This document shows positions 35,715 through 46,080 of a stretch of 64,000 nucleotides of DNA, in pieces (within the stretch, counting starts at the first letter, position 1; every line of letters starts with the position of its first letter). Source of the DNA: Ailanthus altissimus (lineage: Eukaryota > Streptophyta > Magnoliopsida > Sapindales > Simaroubaceae). The stretch spans positions 2,058,501 through 2,122,500 of the forward strand of contig OX327696.1 in assembly GCA_946807835.1 (NCBI GenBank). The letters run 5' to 3'. The notes under the pieces were generated by a model, which made no database searches, was not told where the DNA came from, and saw only the letters and a program-made list of their open reading frames with translations. The position numbers and the translations under genes were made by a program.

Positions 35715-38240
35715 ATGTCACAAATTTCAACCATTATATGTATTAGGGGAAGATGGGAGAGCTGTACCGATGGTTTTGAAAGATACATTGGATATCAAAA
35801 TATGCATATGGTTGTTTCAAAAAATATTAGATACAAAGCGTTGTTAAGAAGAATTTGTCATCTTTTAGGAGTTAATCGGGTGCATTATAAAGTAACTTTG
35901 AAGTTTGAGGTTCATTCAAGTACCATAAAGTTGAGACCCATCCTACTTGAAAATGACGATGATGCAATATTGCAGTTGAACTTACAGAATAATATGGCTA
36001 TACCGCTTTGTGTAACAGTAGATGCTCGAGGACCTGAAAGTAATGCAGAAGCATCAATGGAGCAAAAAGAAGGCTATGCTAAGCAATTCTCATCGACAAC
36101 TCCTGTGTATATTCTAAATTTCCCTGAGGATTATCATTATTCTCCTTCGATGCTCAACGAATAACAAGGCTACACATATGACCATGGTCAGATATATGGA
36201 CATGTTGGCGTTGATCTTGGCTATGATATTGGTGAAAATGATGATCGTGGTTACGAGGTTGATGATGATTGTAGAAATAATTATGATGATGATTATGAAG
36301 AGAATGAGGATGTAAGTGATGATGCTGGTGATGATGATGATGAGGATGATGATGATGATGAGGAGGGTGATAATGATGATAATGATGATGATGATGATGA
36401 TGATGAGGGTTATGGTAGAGAAGAAAGGGTTAAGGTAGAAAACCCATTTCAGTTTCAGCCTGAAATACCACCATTTGACTTGAATGTATCAAAAATAATT
36501 TTTTGTAATGGGATTGGTGATGTATTTGTAGGAAAATTATATAACAACAAAGATGAAATTCATGAAGCTATAAGTATAGTTGCACTGAAGGAAAAATAGA
36601 GCTTTAGAGTTTACAAATCCACTAAAGATCGTTTCGAGTTGAAATGCGATGATGATAGCTGCAAGTAGAGATTACGAGCAGTGTCGACAGAAGGGCAACA
36701 TTGTTTTGTTAAGCGAGTAGATACAGAGCACACTTGTGTTTTGAGTCAATTATGGGATGGTCACCGGCAAGCCAAGAGCTGAATTATTGCTAAAGTAATA
36801 AAAAATAAGTTTACATTGGTCAATAGAAACTATAGGCCGAAAGACATTTAAGCAGACATACGTGAACAATTTGGTATTCAAATAACTTATACTAATGCTT
36901 GGTGTGCTAGGGAGCGTGCATTAAGATTAATAAGAGGTACTCCTGAGGATTCATTTAGATTGCTTCATGCATACAACTATGTGTTGCACCAAAATAACCC
37001 AGGTACGGTTACTTATTTGGAAACTAACGTGGATATTCACTTCAAGTATTTCTTTATGGCGTTAGAACCCTACATCAATGGTTTTAATTCATTAATCCAA
37101 ACGATAGTTGCAGTGGACGGAACATTTTTGAAAGGTTCCTATCTTGGTACAATGTTTGTGACCGTTTGTAAAGATGAAAATAATCAGATTTATCCATTGG
37201 CTTGATGAATTTTTGACTCAGAAAATGATACTTCTTGGGAGTGGTTTATGGTTAAACTACGAGGAGTTATTGCAGATCATCAGAATCTTGTTTTTATATC
37301 TGATTGATATGCCAGTATTGAGAGAGTTATATGGGGTGTGTTTCCTTATGCATATCATGGGTTCTACATATATCATTTGAAAGGAAATTTGATGACAAAA
37401 TACAAGTTACCATCATATAAGTCTAAAAAATGGGTATACCTATCTACCTACTTCACTGTTGCCAAGGCTTATTGTGTCCATGATTTTTAATACCAACTAA
37501 ACATGATGCAACAAATGAGACCTGACGTAACAAAGTATTTCAAGGAAGATGTTGGTACGGTGAGATGGGCATGATCATCTAGTGCTTTCAGAAGGTATGA
37601 CATTATGACTACTAATATTGCTGAGAGCATTAATGCAGTTGCAAAAGAAGCAAGAAAGCTTCCGGTGACTAATTTGGTGGAGTAGATGCGGGAGCTAACA
37701 CAATTGTGGTTTTACCATAGACGATTGGCATCATAAAATATAACCAATGTCTTGATGAACTGAGTACATCATAAAGTCATGAAACATAACGATAAGGTAA
37801 GTCGAATGACCATTTCTTCTGTTGATGATTTACGATTTATAGTTATGGATAGTGGAGTAAATTGGATTATAGACATTAGCGAAAGAACATGCAGTTGTCG
37901 GAAGTTTGATTATCGATAATTGCCTTGTTTCTATGCATTCGCTGTATGCAGATACATCAAATTATCGCACGAGAGCCTTTATTCAACTTATTACACATCT
38001 GAGACTTTATTCCGTATCTATAACCAGCCAATACTTCCGGTTGGTCAAGTGTCAGATTGGATAGTCCCAGAGTATTTGAAAAATATGGACATTCAGCCTC
38101 CGATAGCACGTCGTCAGTCAGGCAGATATCGGATGAATTAGATTTTATCTCAAGGAAATGAACCATCAAAGAATATATGTAGTCGTTGTAGATAATATGG
38201 ATATAATCGACAAACGTGTCGAAACCCTGTACCTTTACAG
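35715..38240 (+). pseudogene. MuDR-family transposase, decayed
   Basis: The chosen start is ATG at 35715 (MSQISTIICIRGRWE), matching the PB1-like N-terminus usual in these transposases. Reading on: the N-terminal domain to about 36160, an Asp-rich stretch from GAT repeats (36230-36420), and the DNA-binding region (FVGKLYNNKDEIHEAISI, RFELKCDD). The DDE catalytic domain with AVDGTFLKGSYLG comes next (about 37110-37150). A SWIM zinc finger (CSCRKFDY, PCFYAFAV, about 37890-37960) and a final zinc knuckle (about 38180-38235) close it. Stops include one at 36162 and several TAG codons where tryptophan is expected, plus a frameshift near 37204. Not functional as it stands. Confidence 0.9.
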
Positions 38241-38549
38241 AGCAGGTGATGTATATTCATTTATAAATATTTACTTTATTGATATTTAACTATGTATAAT
38301 ATAAGGCTAATATTTAAATATTTTTTTATTTTAGACGGATTTGAAAAAATAAGGGAAAGAGCTATATCATGAGGCTTAATTATGTATGAGAGTCGAGCTT
38401 CGTCACTTCTGTAATTCACTTATTTTGTAATGCACTTATACTTTGTATTACATACTTATTTATTTTATTTTAATGCACTTGTCTTTAGTATTAATGTTGA
38501 TAATTTTCACAAACTTTTGACAGAATCTCCTCTATAATATGAATGATCA

Positions 38550-38880
38550 CAAACCTACCATATTGAATAAACACACTTCTATCAAACTGCAAAATCACTT
38601 TCGCATATATACACCTAAATCAACGCCTACAAACAATTATGGCATATCAATTATACACCCAAAATCAATGCATATTGAATAAATCACACTTCTATCAAAC
38701 TACAAAAATACTTCCGCATACATACACCCATAAAAATTATGGTATATCAATTATACACCCAAATCAATGCATATTGAATAAATCACACTTCTATCAAACT
38801 ACAAAAATACTTCCGCATACATACACCCATAAAAATTATGGTATATCAATTATACACTCAAATCAATGCATGTAAAAAAA
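38550..38880. repeat. Tandem repeat, about 100-bp unit, 3+ copies
   Basis: The unit starting GGTATATCAATTATACACCC begins at 38641, 38741 and 38840, with a partial, more diverged copy before it. It lies between the converging 3' ends of the transposase and the Ulp1-like gene. Copies 2 and 3 are almost identical, so the expansion is recent relative to the element. It has no CRISPR character: there are no unique spacers. Confidence 0.9.
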
Positions 38881-38895
38881 TTATAGTACTAAATA

Positions 38896-41800
38896 TCTAT
38901 GAATCTGTAGTCCACAAATCAACGGTCATCTTCTGTCTATAAAAGGTACCAATGTTAGGGAACGAGTCAAATGACTGACCTAACATAAGATATTCAATAT
39001 ACATACAAGCGAAGATACCACAGTCTCCGCTCTCGACCTCTTGTTGCGGCACATTCTCCCAGATACGAGTCACTGGCCAAGGGAACAAATTTGGACTTTG
39101 TATGCCCCTTAAACTATAAAATCTACACCTTTGAAAGTACAAAGGCATTATAACACACAGAGGCTCTATAAATTTCATGATGGACTCGTCTGAATGGCCG
39201 TTCATGCTAGAATCATAAAGAATGATTGTAAACCGAGCAAGGTCGAGTTGCGCTACAATCCAATGTTCTTGATTGATATTTAGAGGAATATATACCTACA
39301 AAAATAATTATGGTATTATTTTTAACTTAATGTTGTTATATGCACAGTAAAAAGTCATTATTATTTTTAAAAAATACCTTATTGACCAATGCCCACAGTT
39401 TAGCGCCAAGTAACTCAGTCTTTGTTCCGAGTACATAAGTCAACAACATTTTGAGCCAGTCGTTGTTGTCTGGAGGATTGGCAGTGAAGGATGTTTGCCA
39501 CATTTGTCGAATGTACTCCGAAATACAAATAAAAGATACTAGTTAAAGTTGATAATAGTTAATATACACATTCATTGAGATGATAATGTTATATGCACAA
39601 TAAACGTGTAATATAATAACTTATGTAGAAATATGCATCTGCAGTTGTACAATCCTGTAAGTATATGTTAGAAAAAGTTCTTTGACGCAAACGCAACACC
39701 TTCACATATTCATTTATATGCTATAAAACACATAGAATATGTATAAGTTTTGATATTATTAAATAATTCACAAAACAAGATGCGACAAATGTTAAAATAA
39801 ATCATCACCAAATCGTCAAGCCAATTTTGTAGTATCTCATTAAACCATGTGTTGTTTGAATTGAGTCCGTGCAAATGAATCCGTTGTGTTGGGTCATTAT
39901 TTTTTATCCAATCTAGAAGCTCAACATATTTACTCTGATCAATAGGAATCAGCTGCCCGTTTATGTCAATAGTAGGTCCTACTTGCAATTCCACAAGTTT
40001 CTTCTTCGCGCGCTATTTTAAAGGATTGATATATGGATTGACTTGGGCTACTGCCTTCTTGCGAAGGCTCCTATACCTACTTATGTTTTTGCCCAATGAA
40101 GTAGGTATAATTTTTAAGCTTGTAGGGCTATCAGCAACAGGAGCAAATGACTGATGGTGAGACTCGCTGGCAAGAGCAAATGTATGAAAGTCAGCAGCCA
40201 TGAATTCGGCACCCTACAAAACCAAACAATATCGGTTAATGTATTGACTTGTTAAACTTTGTATCCAATATATTTTAAGTTTAAAATATACCATACTCTG
40301 CCTTACATCCTCGAAGATCTTGACTGGTTTAAGCTATTGCATCAAGAGAGAGATTTGATGCAAGATATTTTCTTCAGCCTTATCAATCTTAGTTGAAAGC
40401 TCTGTGTTACCCTTATCAATCCTGGTAAATATCATTTTTTCAACATCATCCATCTTCTTCTCCAGGATTTGATACTGTGATGTTGACGTGCCGGATTAAA
40501 ACTATACATAAGTTATTATAATCAATTTTCACAAGCTAATACTAACTAGTAACATAAGCATAAGATAATTCAAGGAAAAAAAAATTAAATTATTATACCA
40601 TTGATTCAGTCGTTAGTGAGGCTTCAAATTCGTGGAGATGCTGCAGAGTTTTGATGAATTGGGTGTCCAGGATATCAATTATCTCCAACTTAAGACTCCT
40701 TCCCCATTTTTTTGATGGAATGCAAAAGTTTACCACAGCGGGATAGTCCGCAGTCTTCTCATATTTGCGGGGTACCAACTTCCTATGAACCTCCAAAACC
40801 TTTATAATATTTTAGATTTATTAATCATTATTAGAAAATATAACACAAATTATAAAAAGTTATATATATTTTTTGTTGAACATAAAAGCATACCCCAACA
40901 CCATCGAAGAGGACATCTACGACATTTTTGTATAATAGGATGCTAGTGCCAGACCAATTTAGAATACGAGGAAAATAGTTTCCATTCTTATCAGCAAACA
41001 ACTCCCCACACCTCGGGATCGCCTCGTAGATCCACACCTGAGATGATAATAAATTTAAAATACAATGCCAACAAAATAAATTTTTCTCTATCATAATGAA
41101 TCAAAAAGATAGAATTACTTACCAAGAATACATGACAAAATGAGTATAAGTTGTATGATTCTTTATCCCCAGCGCCTGTTTTTTTTACCTTCACCAACTT
41201 TTTAATTGGAGCCGTGCATAAACTATTGTAGAGTCTAGTCCATGCAATTGTGCCCTAAGGATAGACATTAAACTCATCTAAATTATCTACGAGACGAAGT
41301 ACATAATATTGTATGATTCTATTCCGATCACGTGGCATTATCAATTTATGAAATACATAAATAGACACATTTTTGCTGCATCTACATCATCGTCAAATGC
41401 AACGCTGCCGAACCACAGATTCGAATTCTTGTAAGTTAACTGACTTCTACCCGAAAAATATTTATGACAAAGTCTATCACCTAACCCACTTACTACAAGA
41501 CAATCCCCCATCCTCAAACCAGTAATCAAATAAAAATCTTGACGAGAAAATCTAATACGTCTTTTACCTATATAGAACCATAATTCTTCATATAAAGTTT
41601 TGGTATATACACGTTTTAATAAAATCTCACGTGCTAAAATACCTGAGAATGGAATATCTGATACATCTAATAAACTACCAAAACATGTGATTCTAAATAT
41701 TTCTACCTGCCTCGAAGTCAATTTATTTTTTATATTTCGTATAACCCATAACTTCGAGTACGTATGTATGTTCGCCCAGTAGAAATATTTTTCGGCAATT

Positions 41801-42430
41801 ACGTATTCTTTTGTGACATTATCCTTCCTGAAAAAATTAAAAAATTATTAATATTAACAAAACAATAATCAACATAACATATAATCAAAATTTAATTTAA
41901 TTACAACTAACAACCTAGACTATTTACATAATTATTAAACAATTTAAATTATTAAATTAAATAAACATAAATAAACATAAACAACATAAATTAATTAAAA
42001 ATATTTTAAAAATGAGAATTTTTGTGGTCAGTCACGGCGGCGCGTGCATCTACGTGCTGCTGGCGGCAAGCGAGTAGACGCACGTGCCACCGTGTTAGCG
42101 CATGTCGTTTAGCGCACGCGAAGCGGGCGCGCTCAATGGCCTGGCCCTGGCCAACCGCGTTAGGCTCACGCCAAGCGGCGTACGCCTAACGCGGTTGGCG
42201 AGTGCGTCTACTCGCCAGCTGCTAGCATCGCACAGACACACGCGCTGCCATGTCTTACCACAAAAACAAGCCAGATTCATCTTTTTCGGTCACGTTTTCA
42301 ATCTACACATATTTTTAACTTTTTACATCTACATCTACACATTTCTACATATTTTTAACTAATATAAATTAAATACTCAAAAATAAAAAAAATAAATTTA
42401 TAAATACACTTACCAATTTTGTTCCTCCAT
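38896..42430 (-). pseudogene. Ulp1-like cysteine protease gene of the MULE (DUF1985 and C48 peptidase type), decayed
   Basis: Inferred minus-strand exons begin with a 17-bp exon 42414-42430 (MEEQN then a split W codon), followed by 41123-41827, 40894-41037, and further exons to 38896. Exon 2 reads on in frame from exon 1 (KDNVTKEYVIAEKYFYW) into a DUF1985-like region (FYLITGLRMGDCLVV). Exon 3 has VWIYEAIPRCGELFA and PRILNW. The last part is a C48 (Ulp1) protease core with the expected His (EHWIVAQLD, codon at 39263-39265), Asp (LYDS), Gln (NVPQQEV) and Cys (SGDCGIF, codon at 39020-39022). A frameshift near 41341, a stop near 41257 where Trp is expected and a stop at 40013 mark it as broken. 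Such proteins in MULEs have unknown roles; SUMO-protease ancestry is inferred from the fold motif. Confidence 0.85.
42030..42250. repeat. GC-rich nested palindromic island, right end of the MULE
   Basis: The inner arms GCCAACCGCGTTAGGC (42150-42165) and GCCTAACGCGGTTGGC (42184-42199) are perfect complements. The outer arms GCGAGTAGACGCAC (42070-42083) and GTGCGTCTACTCGC (42202-42215) are also perfect. It lies inside intron 1 of the Ulp1-like gene and contrasts sharply with its AT-rich surroundings. Confidence 0.9.
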
Positions 42431-42608
42431 GAAGAAATTGTAGTGTTAACTGTGTGAGGTAGGAGTGTTAGTGAAAGTTAACTGGCGCCGTGAGAGGGAA
42501 AAGGGAAAGTGTCGGTAAGGGAAAGAAGAAAATTTAAAAAAAAATTATTTTTTTACTTTATTTAATATAAGGGTAAAATAGAAAAAAAATTATATAATTG
42601 GTTAGGAA

Positions 42609-42647
42609 TGTATAAGTTATTTTGACTCCGTCAAAATAACTTATACA
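42609..42647. repeat. Perfect 18-bp-arm hairpin near the right MULE terminus
   Basis: TGTATAAGTTATTTTGAC at 42609-42626 and its exact complement at 42630-42647 are separated by TCC. It sits 32 bp inside the right end of the element. Confidence 0.9.
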
Positions 42648-42679
42648 CTAAAAAATAAGGTCAAATCGGCCAATTTCCC

Positions 42680-42688
42680 ATTATTTTT
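42680..42688. repeat. 9-bp target-site duplication, right (ATTATTTTT)
   Basis: Identical to 34558-34566. It closes the Mutator-like element. Confidence 0.8.
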
Positions 42689-44740
42689 AAAGTTCAATTC
42701 CCTTAGACCAAATTATTTTGCTTTTTAAATTCATTAGTGTTAGAGCCAATAATTTTATTCTTTTAAATTTATTATGTGGTTAATCCAACTTTTAAGGGAA
42801 TCAGCCTATTTTAGAACCAATCCTAGTTCTTTGAAGCAAATGGCCTAACCAAAATTTTAGATCCATCGTTGCAAGTAACTCAAATATATCAACCCATGAA
42901 TTTTATGAACGAGCCATTAATATTATATGAAAGTAGAAATTAAGAGTGACAAAATGGGTCAAAATATGATTATTCTAAATGAATTAAACACACTTTAAGC
43001 GAATATAGATAGATAAAAATTTACACGATTAATAAACAAATTAAATTTGTGTTACCTATTTATTAATTACGTCGAATATATGTTTCAGTTCTACGATTCA
43101 CATATTTATTTAAGTCATAGTAAAATAAGCAAATTAAATTAATTCATTTAAAAAAAAATTAGTGTTTATTCGCATAAGACACAAATAACACACGATTTCA
43201 ATTATAAACAAAAAAAAGCATATTTGTCTTGACTTAATTATGTTTAATCATATTAAACAAATCAAATATTTCGTGTATATGAGTTAAATTTGGTATTGAT
43301 GGCCCATTATTAATAAGTCCAACAACCCCCTTGAGTTACAGAGAAGGGCCAATTTTGCCCAAGAGAGGTAAAACGAATCAATTACCCCAAAGAAAGGTAT
43401 AAAGTTCGAATTGCCCAAGAGATATAATAGTATAAATAAACTTCTTTATCTTCAATTATAATTTTGTTTAAGTATGAACTCCATTAATAATATCGTCTAT
43501 CTATTATATGGTTGACACTTTATCATATAGATGTATAGATAAAATGATAAGGGTAATCATCTTGTAGCAAACACGATTATAATGAATATAAATTAAACTC
43601 TATTACTTTTATCAGACTATGATTGAAACTCCATCACTTTGCACTATAAAAAACATACATTATAAGTTTACATTCATTTAGAAATACCTCAAAAACTACT
43701 GTGAATAAATACATTACGTAGTTACATTATAGAGAGTATAATCTTCAAGATTAGAAGTACTCCTTATACATTGCACGCTTATGTTGATTATATATTGAGC
43801 ATTGAAGTGTTCTTTTTTGTGGAGGATAGTGCTTTCTTCATAATAATTCGAGATGATTCAAAGGGGTTAAGATGTAATTTTTGAAAAAATTTAAATTTGA
43901 AGCTTTCAGTGTTGCCATCTATGAAAAAACTACTAGAACAAAAAAGCCAATCCTTCCAAAAGCCTTCATGACAAGCAACAACCTAAGATCAACTGAAACT
44001 GTTTTTCGTGGTTTTCCCATATTCCAACTTCTGTACCAATTTGGTCGGAGCTAATGATAGAGGCCTCGTCCCTCCTAACAAAGATAAGCTTCTTATGAAC
44101 ATATTAGGGATCCTAGTTGATATCTTAAAATAATTGAAAACTTATAGAGGGAAAACTAGGAGCTTCGCGGTCGTCCAAAAGCCTTAAAAATTTGAAGAGG
44201 GTTTTTGGACAACTATGAAGAGCTTCCACTGAGGGATGATAGAAGATTTGTAATTAGAAGAGAGATGAGAAAGAGGGGTTGGTTTTGGAGTTTTTTGGTT
44301 AGATGGAGGAGGAGAGGGGAAACAGGAGAATTAAAAATTAAAAATCAGGGTAAAGGAAATGAAAAATTGAAAATTAGGGTAAGGGAAATAAAAATTATTT
44401 TATTTAATTTTTCATTAGTTGATTTTTTATTGGATTTTGGGTTGGTATGGGTTTTGGGGAATGAAATAAGAATGATAAAGAGATTAAGGTGAAACTGGTG
44501 GTAGTTAGGTAGACATAGGGCTAGTTTTAGTTTAGGGGTGGTTTTTGGGTGAGGATGAGGCTGTTTTGATTTGAGAATGTGGTTTTTTGGAAGGAGAAAA
44601 AACCATTAAAGGTTAATAAGATCAAAAGGTCAAAATTTTGGATTTGAAATTACAAGACATTATATAAATTTGTCTTTGATGAAGGCATTTCATAACAGTA
44701 TGTAGGTAAAAGCATAATGTACCTTTATTGTGTCTTTAAC
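42689..44740. other. Intergenic region between the MULE and the TNL pseudogene
   Basis: There is no gene I can support. The part at 42770-42880 resembles 31800-31910 upstream of the receptor kinase. The part at about 42935-43320 (GACAAAATGGGTCAAAAT, AATTAAACAC, then AATAACACACGATTT) looks like a common dispersed plant repeat, but its type was not determined. The stretch 44160-44600 is purine-rich and has one open frame of about 95 residues without recognisable features. Confidence 0.45.
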
Positions 44741-45398
44741 ACCTTTTGAGTAGTTGTTAACAATTTTGTCTTTAATAGCCTTTAAGCAAGTTGAGATTCA
44801 TGAGACTCAGCCATTCTCGAAACTTGATAAGCACACCAGACTTCATAGAGGCCCCGAATTTGGAGGAGTTGATTCATGAAAGATGTACAAAGTTGTGTCA
44901 AATTCACTAATCATTATTAGTTCACAAAAGGCTGCTTTTATTAAATCTAAAAAATTGTACAAGTCTTAAAACTGTTCCAAGCAAGATTGCCATGGAGTCT
45001 CTAAAGAAATTTGTACTTTTTGGTTGCTCCAAGTTGAAGTACTTTCCAGAAATTATGGAAAGCAAAGAATGTCTGTTGGAACTTCTTTTAGATGGAACAA
45101 CTATTGAAGAACTACCATCTTCAATTAAATGTTTATCTAGACTTGTTAGGTTGAGTTTAGAAAATTGAAACAATCTTGTGAGAATTCTAAGTACTATAAA
45201 TGGTTTGGCATATCTAAAAGCTTTGAATCTCTCTGGCTGAAAGTCTAAAAATTTCTTAGAGAGCTTTGTGCAAGTAGAAAGCGTGGAGGAGATTTATGTA
45301 AATGGATTGCTATAAGAAAGCCACTGTCATCCATTTTTCTTATTAAGAATCTTAAAGCATTGTTTTACGTGGATTCGGAGAGCAACTGTCATCAACAT
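44741..45398 (+). pseudogene. TNL pseudogene, LRR part before the Copia insertion
   Basis: From GAGTAGTTGTTAACAATTTTG in the preceding intron onwards, the sequence closely follows 2130-2790 of the intact TNL gene (intron 3 end and LRR exon). Examples are PLSKLRFMRLSHSRNL, then LPSSIKCL and LKALNLSG. It carries stops and small indels, for example in IHxSLLV, LENxNNLV and LSGxKSK. No NB-ARC or TIR part precedes it, so the duplication started inside intron 3. It is broken at 45398 by a Copia element and continues at 50684. Confidence 0.92.
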
Positions 45399-46045
45399 TG
45401 TGAGAATATTGATTGAAAATCATCGGGACATATTTTAGAGAGCAAACCAAGTACGTAGGGTGTGTAAAAATCAGAGATGGATGCGAAAGGAGGCAAAAAA
45501 TGAAGGGAGCAGTGACCAGGCGCTAGCACTGCAACACCAGACGATGAGCGCCGTAGTGCCTATGCGAAATCCACTAGTGCCATGGCGCTGGGCGTGAGAA
45601 GTGTTTCCCAAATTGAGACTTCCTTATTTCGTCTACCACTAACTTCAGGACTCCCTAATACAACTCCCATACATTTAGGGTAAACCTAGGACATCCTAAA
45701 ACCTATATAAAGGCTATCAGTTGGCTTGTAAACACATCTTTGTGATAACTTAATAGATCTAAGTGATTATTGAAGAAGTCTTTGTGGTTCTTTGTGAGAG
45801 AAAATCCCTAGAATACAAAAGAGAGTTTTCTTTGTAATCTTTCTTGTAAAATGCATACTTTGTAAGTGCCTTGTGATTCATAATAAGAGAAAAGTATGAT
45901 TTTGATCCACCGTAGCCATAGGCAAATTACCAAACCACGTAATTCTTTATGTGTTCTTCTTCTACCCTTTCTCTCTTTATTCCTTAATTACTTGCTCTGC
46001 ATATATTGCTTGGGTGATTTTGCTTGTTTGTGTACTTCCACTTCA
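45399..46045 (+). repeat. 5' LTR of the full-length Copia
   Basis: It starts TGTGAGAATATTGATTG. It contains a GC-rich block at about 45515-45600 with GAGCGCCGTAGTGCC-like units. The 3' end is set at ACTTCA just before the primer-binding-like site and may be off by a few bases. Confidence 0.85.
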
Positions 46046-46052
46046 AAAAAAT

Positions 46053-46064
46053 TGGTATCACAAT
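46053..46064 (+). promoter_or_regulatory. Primer-binding-like site, mutated
   Basis: TGGTATCACAAT resembles the tRNA-iMet complement TGGTATCAGAGC for its first eight bases. It marks the inner end of the 5' LTR. Confidence 0.7.
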
Positions 46065-46080
46065 TTGGTTCTAAGCAGAC

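Larger units (their letters stand above)
34567..42679 (+). mobile_element. Complete Mutator-like element with transposase and Ulp1-like gene (8113 bp)
   Basis: The ends match as inverted repeats of about 21 bp. The left reads GAGAAATTTTTCGAATTGACC, and the right, complemented, reads GGGAAATTGGCCGATTTGACC. Both sides carry the 9-bp duplication ATTATTTTT. The plus strand holds a MuDR-type transposase (35715-38240). The minus strand holds an Ulp1-like protease gene (38896-42430) running towards it. MULEs carrying Ulp1-like genes are known in plants (Kaonashi type). Both genes have stops or frameshifts, so this copy is probably inactive. GC-rich palindromic islands lie near both ends, upstream of the two genes. 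Confidence 0.9.

Noticed and set aside
38550..38880. Possible CRISPR-like regular repeats
   Set aside because: The repeats are contiguous 100-bp tandem units without unique spacers, in a plant transposon.
42095..42362. Overlapping ORFs on both strands in the GC-rich island
   Set aside because: They result from low stop-codon frequency in GC-rich palindromic DNA. The two strands encode near-mirror peptides, as expected for an inverted repeat.
44205..44492. ORF of 95 codons, Arg/Lys-rich then hydrophobic
   Set aside because: It comes from a purine-rich low-complexity stretch. It has no motif, and no start context or neighbour supports it.
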